Positions 19,631 to 25,000 of a stretch of DNA of 25,000 bases are shown piece after piece. The DNA is taken from contig JAXCGZ010005682.1 of NCBI GenBank assembly GCA_037179515.1, positions 137,501 to 162,500 of the forward strand, written 5' to 3'. Made by a program: the position numbers and the translations under genes. This stretch comes from Halocaridina rubra (taxonomy: Eukaryota > Arthropoda > Malacostraca > Decapoda > Atyidae). The notes beneath the pieces are model-generated. The model was not told the origin of the DNA and ran no database searches. It worked only from the letters and a program-made list of their open reading frames with translations. Positions within the stretch are counted from its first letter, which is position 1, and the number at the start of each line of letters is the position of its first letter.

Positions 19631-20829
19631 AATTATCTTGATTGTTTGGTACGTGCCATGGCGCAGAAGAGAGGAAGAAAGATCTTCCTGGGCACCCACC
19701 TGCCCTTATTGCCTAACAACCAACCCACTTGTAAGCAAACACGCATTAGGAAGAAGGGGATGGGAGATGGGCACTTAAACTGGGTTGGAAGGGGGAGAGG
19801 GCCATCAAACATATAAGCATTAACAAGGGAGTACGAACCCCCATCCCTCCAATATTTTACAACCTCTCTCAACAGCGCAATAGACCGTGGTACTCGAACT
19901 CAGTTCAATGTCTCTTGAGAAAATATAAGAACTGTCAAAATTTATCAGTACTTTTGCTGCAGTATTTTTGAATAATTAAGACATTGATATTTTTTATTAC
20001 TCTTTTACCCATTTTTGAACTGTCAGAGATTATTTTGTTATTGCTAATGTATTTTAGATTAGAAAAAGAGACTTCATATTTTCACTTGTATTATTATTAC
20101 CCACTTTTCGGACTCAGTTTTTGTTGTTACTGTATTTTAGTTTATCTAACTAATCTTTTATTGCTCTTTAATCTTATATATTAGTATGAATACTAGCAAA
20201 GCAGACAATTGTGCACTTCCTTAGCCCGCCGTAACTATGTAATTATGATAAAAAAAATTAATAAAAACAAAATAAATATACACATAAAGATAAAGAAATA
20301 AAAGTGTAGATGCGTGAAGGAAGTAGACACTAAGAGGTATCGAAGCAATCGATGTTGACAGACTCGTCTTAAGAAGGGAAACAGACTGCATGATTTTGAG
20401 ATAAGTTTCAGAAGTTAAATTCAAATTTAAGAGTGCAAAAAAAAAACTGAAATTCTCTAAAGCCACCCTGTAAAGAAGTGCTGCTTTTACCTACGGATGG
20501 CATGTTGTCCAGGTATATGTATGTTTTGACAGAGCCACTCATCTTTACAGAATGCCCTTAAAATTACTACTTGTAAAATATGGAGGGTGAGAAAATGTAA
20601 CACCCTAGAGTAGGATTTTCGAAGTCACATTACAGAATTGGCGAGTTAAGAAAAAAAAATTATACCTTATATCTAATCAGTCAAAAAGATAAACTGAACG
20701 TACTAACTGCCTTTAACCTATCAGGAAGATAACTGAAATGGAACTTACTTTCTGTACTACCTGTGTAACTGATTAGAGGAAGAAGGTCAGATCCTGAAAA
20801 GAATCTTCACCTTCTGAAGCAAACTTGGC
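19629..20829. other. Unassigned 1.2 kb stretch
   Basis: Holds only short frames without recognisable domains. Near 19830-19890 two antisense box-B-like words (GGGGGTTCGTACTC and GAGTTCGAGTACC) occur without a convincing box A or stems, so no tRNA or SINE is called. The rest is AT-rich. Confidence 0.5.
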
Positions 20830-21290
20830 TAGCTCAATTTATATTGATGGTGGAGTAACATTACTTCTATTTTTAAAATCAATAGATGTGGTATTTTTGC
20901 AAGAATATCTGTGAAAATTAGAACTTTGTCAAATACCAGTTGACTTGCCGCAGGCAGGGATTCCGTGCATATTAACGAAATCAGAGTAGGAAGAGAGTAA
21001 GAAACAAAAGAAGTACAGCAAATTGCTGAGTCAACAGTATATGAAAGAAGAGAATATTTTGGGATTTGTAAATGCTTACTAATAAATATAAGAAAAAGAA
21101 TGAGAAGCAAAACAAATGCAGTGCTTAGCTGAGTAAGCCGCATAGGACAAAAATGAGGATGCTCTACAATATGATAGCAAATAACACAAAGAGAATAGGG
21201 AAAATAATAGAATCTCGTGGGATACCACTGCTACTCTTGAAGAGAGCAGAGGTGGCACCATTGACAAGTGCCGGAATAGAGTCAGGAGAT
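20830..21290 (-). pseudogene. Ruined reverse transcriptase fragment
   Basis: On the minus strand one frame gives SSSGIPRDSIIFPILFVLF, which fits the RT block S-G-I-P-Q-G-S-I-L-x-P-I-L-F-V-L with Q to R and G to D changes. Shortly after, in another frame, SFLSYAAYSA fits S-F-L-x-Y-A-D-D-S-A with both catalytic aspartates lost (D to A, D to Y). The rest is not alignable by eye. It is not J, CR1-like or G sequence as far as I can tell, so it may be a further LINE family. Moderate to low confidence. Confidence 0.45.
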
Positions 21291-21394
21291 AGAGGGCTCA
21301 TATAACTCATCTCCTACTGATTAATGTTTCTGGTCCTTAGCCAAAACCTCTCCAAAAACTTCTATAACTCAAGTTTTCTCCTTTTCATTCATAC

Positions 21395-23225
21395 TGATGG
21401 TTCTATACTCCCACTGACAGAGCTACTCTTATTGGTTCTCATTTTTCTGCCAACTCTCCCATAAGCGATTTCAGCACCATTTTTCTCAGTCTTTACACCT
21501 CTCTAACCCTATGACCTCCCTTATTCTTTCTTCACATAAAGTCCATAAGGTTCTTCGTTCTCTAAAGACGAGCAAGGCATCCGTACCTGATGGCATACCT
21601 GCAAAACTCATTCAGGAGTTGGCATATGATATAGCTCACGTTCTTTGCCGTCTATTTCGCCTCATTTTCTCAGCCAGTATATATCCTTAATCTAGGATGC
21701 ATGCTCTAGTTCAACCTGTTCCTACAAAGAGTAACCACTCTATTCCTTCAAACTACAAACCTATTGCCTTAACCTCTGCTATCACTAAAGTATTCAATAC
21801 TTTGCTCAATTCTCACTTCTTGAAAAGTCTAGAATCTAAGTCGCATTTCTTTGATCACAAATACAGCTTCCGCAAGGCAAGATCCTCTGGTGACCTCCTC
21901 TCCTATCTTACTCATGTATGATCATCTTCTTTGAGGATATATGGGGAATCTTGGTATCTCTAATGCTTTTGACAGAGTCTGGCAAAGGCTCTGTTGGCCA
22001 AACTCTCTGCATATGGCTTCACCATTTCTCTCTGTTCTCTGATTTTCAGTTTTCTTTCTGATCGTTTTATATCTGTGATTGTTGATGGCAAAACATCTAG
22101 CTCATTTCCTGCACCATGTGTTGTTCCACAGGGTTCCGTTGATTCACCTATTCTGTTCCTTCTCTTCATCAACGATCTTCTTCAGTCCCCATCTGCCTCT
22201 CTTCTCCACGCCTTTGCCAACGAGTCTACCCTTAATTTTTCCTCTGCCTTTTCTTCATAACCTTCATTTGTTACTCGTAATCAGTCTCATATCACTCTTT
22301 CTTCTACTCTCAACTCCGATATGCAGAGGGTATCTGTGTGGGGTACCCAAAATTTTGTTAAATTAAATGCCTCCAAGACACAGTTTCTAGCAATCTCTTT
22401 ATCTACTTCTCCTCCTGATAGCCCTATTGTCTTCGAGGCAAACGAAATTTACCTTCTTAATTCTATTAACATATCAGGAATCCGGATAGTCTTTAGATTT
22501 TCTTGGAGGAATCACATAATCCAAATTTCTAAATCCGCATCCAAAAAACTGGGGGTTCTGTTTCGTTTTCGCCATTACCTTTCATCTTTATAGTTACTTA
22601 AAACTATAAAGGTCTTATTTGTCCCTGCTTAAGATACTGCTCGCACATCTGGGGTGCTTCTTCTTATATATATCTTCTTGATAGAGTTGAATATAAGGCA
22701 ATAAGACTTATCAATGTCCCTTTTGTTACTTTTAATCTGGATTCTCTTTTTCTTCGCCGAAAGGTATCATCCCTTTCTCTTTTCTATTACTACTACTTTC
22801 ATAGCTGCTCCGATGGCTTGGCGAGTTGCATCCACTGCTTGGGTCGTGTAACACTCGACAAGCCGCCTCGTCTGACAAGTACTGTGTGGAGATTTGTAGC
22901 TCGTGGATCGGTCGGTGCAGCGACTGCTTCTTCCCATCCACCTCCAGACTCTGGAACTTTCTTATTCCTTTTGTTTCTCCGAAATTTTACCTGTCTTCCA
23001 TCAAAATGCGGATATATCGTTATCTTAAGGCATAATCCTGCCATATCTCTTCTTCGACTATTCTTCAGCCGGTCCTTTTCCTATTGTGTAGCACTCCCCA
23101 GTTTCTGCCTTGTCCTTAACATTCTCCTCTTCCATCGTCTTAATGTTTCCTTCGTTCGTACTTGGGCCTGATGAGGGTAATTTTCTTCCTTATTCAGGTG
23201 GTACATTTATAAAAAAAAAAAAAGA
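21395..23225 (+). mobile_element. J-family LINE, long 5'-truncated copy (J7)
   Basis: It has the same extent as J6. Pieces in several frames are KVHKVLRSLKTSKAS (about 21540-21590), MHALVQPVPTKSNHSIPSNY and KPIALTSAITKVFNTLL (21697-21810), then FRKARSSGDLLSYLTHV (21868-21918). Motif A is damaged by a deletion (ISNAFDRVW, about 21955-21985). VPQGSVDSPILFLLFINDLL is at about 22123-22185. The active site reads AFANES instead of AFADDS (about 22210). The C-terminal part has NASKTQFLAISLSTSPPD (from 22360), SWRNHIIQISKSASKKLGVL and RLWNFLIPF. The 3' UTR ends with an A13 run near 23211-23225. It is dead by several frameshifts and the loss of the catalytic Asp pair. Confidence 0.9.
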
Positions 23226-24118
23226 TAGGACTGCGATAAAACCAAAGGAAGGTAATTTGGCTATCAATTGTTTATACGGGGTCACCTTTTATCTCATCAG
23301 CCTTTTGAACGGTAATTTTTGTATTGGCTCCGAATTCCCTTCCCGACGCTGGCCCTTCCCATTTATCCCGGTGTGACAAAATATTTTGACTACAACAATA
23401 TAATATGGCAATTCCTCTTACTAATTATATTTCAACACAACAAAAATAATTCGCTCTTTTCTTAATGATAGAGCAGGTTATTAATGCACTATTCTATATA
23501 ACTCGTTCCATTTTAGTACTTTTTCCCAAGCTCAGTCGTGTTTTCTTACGCATTTGATTCCAATACATGTATCATAAACGAGGATATACCGTGCTTTGAA
23601 TATAAAAGGAGGAGGTGGCTTGAATCCCCTCTGATGACAAATATTTAAATGAATTCTTTTATCTCTAAACTGCTCCATTAATTATTATAATATTGCTGGC
23701 AGGTCTGGTCCGCAAAACTTACATAGAATTCACTAATCCTGTTACTGCTTTTTTTCTAATAGTAAAAACGCATTTGATGATGCCATATTCTCAGTGCTTT
23801 TATGTAGCAATAAACCTAAGTAAATTAGAATGATTTATCTCTCAACTATTCAATTAATTATAATAGTGTCCGTAATGGTGCCATGCTGGCATTGCCTAAC
23901 TGCAGCCCTAAATATAACTTATTTTAGATCCCCTGAGGGTTGTTGATTTGGCTAAAAGCTATTCTGAAATGGGTTGCACCGCCCGCTCGCCCACTATACC
24001 CATCCTTCGCCCTTGAGAGAGGCGTTGACCTGCATTGACTCGTGAGATCTTTTCGTACCTTGCTTGAGAAGTCAATAACCTGGCCGGCCTCCCCCCTAGC
24101 CAAATGCATTATACCTGC

Positions 24119-24121
<3 letters not shown>
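23226..24121. other. AT-rich stretch with diverged SINE-like body
   Basis: 23490-23560 (TTTTTCCCAAGCTCAGTCGT and CGCATTTGATTCCAAT) resembles the body at 4844-4895. A box-B-like GGCTTGAATCCC follows near 23620, as expected for a diverged tRNA-like unit in the same orientation. TTTATCTCTAAACT with ATTAATTATTATAAT (about 23660-23700) recurs loosely at 23832-23890. No gene is seen. Confidence 0.4.

Positions 24122-24209
<88 letters not shown>
24122..24209. repeat. (CT)n microsatellite
   Basis: CT dinucleotides with one CC interruption. Confidence 0.98.
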
Positions 24210-24211
<2 letters not shown>

Positions 24212-24295
24212 GTTACTTGATGAAGTGTTAGTAATAACTACAGGATTCTGATTTATTCATTTCTCAAGCTACCAGTCGAGAATAGCTTATGCCCT

Positions 24296-24309
24296 CTTAT
24301 TTATTTTTT

Positions 24310-24340
<31 letters not shown>

Positions 24341-24465
24341 TTAAAATTAACTCATACATTTTTACTTGAATATTTATTTATGTGTGTTTATTTTTAATTG
24401 TGTTTATGTATTTATTTACTCATTTATTTATCCACTTATTAGTTCATTTATTTATTTATTTATTG
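24296..24465. repeat. (TTTA)n microsatellite, interrupted
   Basis: TTTA/TATT units at 24296-24345 and, degenerately, 24370-24465. Confidence 0.9.
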
Positions 24466-24607
<142 letters not shown>

Positions 24608-24814
24608 ACATACTCCACCGTATAGTTTTATATCCTATTCAGTAGAACAAGACATGTGTTTAAACGATTTCTTCTTGTGTTATACTTTTAATATAATTAT
24701 CTTACTAAATATATTTTTATTGTTAGCCTGCTGTTGTGGAAAAACCATTTTGTTTTAAATTTTATATTACAAGTGCTATCTATGTTTAACCACCTATTTA
24801 TATATTTATCTAAT

Positions 24815-25000
<186 letters not shown>

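Noticed and set aside
19820..19900. tRNA-like box-B words on the minus strand
   Set aside because: No box A at the right spacing and no stems.

Overview
This window looks like repeat-rich, non-coding nuclear DNA from an animal, most likely an arthropod and plausibly a decapod crustacean. That assignment is inference. It rests on very long AT, GA/CT, GATA, CCGT and ATGT microsatellites packed between broken non-LTR retrotransposons of several clades, plus tRNA-derived SINE-like units. I see no intact host gene, no functional tRNA or rRNA gene, no operon structure and no CRISPR. Most open reading frames are microsatellite translations (poly-RE, poly-YI, poly-SL, poly-N) or pieces of dead reverse transcriptases.

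Layout. 1-2200: a GA tract, then an antisense remnant of an I/R1-group LINE (reverse transcriptase, RNase H, zinc-finger tail). 2647-2881: a tRNA-derived SINE with a 19-bp target-site duplication. 3350-6350: compound microsatellites, three copies of the 3' end of a CR1-like LINE, and antisense tRNA-like units in partial tandem. 6346-10048: a pile-up of fragments of one LINE family without an RNase H domain (called 'J' here), ending in a head-to-head inverted pair. 10049-11600: the remnant of a different LINE ('G'). 12495-12698: a CT/CTAT/AT tract, followed by a long J copy to 14548. 14908-15169: a CT-CCGT-CT-CTAT tract. 15513-17083: two copies of a 74-bp twin-hairpin repeat, probably the start of an LTR. 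Between them lies a short piece of polyubiquitin. 17227-17425: GATA/GA. 17555-18570: a diverged tandem array of about 170-bp units. 19010-19628: CTT/ATT/AG tracts. 20830-21290: an antisense ruined RT. 21395-23225: another long J copy. 23230-25000: AT-rich DNA with CT, TTTA, AT and ATGT tracts.

The parts do not form a pathway. The window is best read as a stratigraphy of insertions. J has seven recognisable pieces in both orientations. The CR1-like element is always seen next to AC/GT repeats. Features most worth a second look are the inverted J pair (possible long dsRNA), the ubiquitin fragment inside a putative LTR element, the twin-hairpin repeat, the 170-bp array, and the CR1-like 3' stem-loop with a tandem 14-bp tail. 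Family names are from motif recognition only; no database search was possible.
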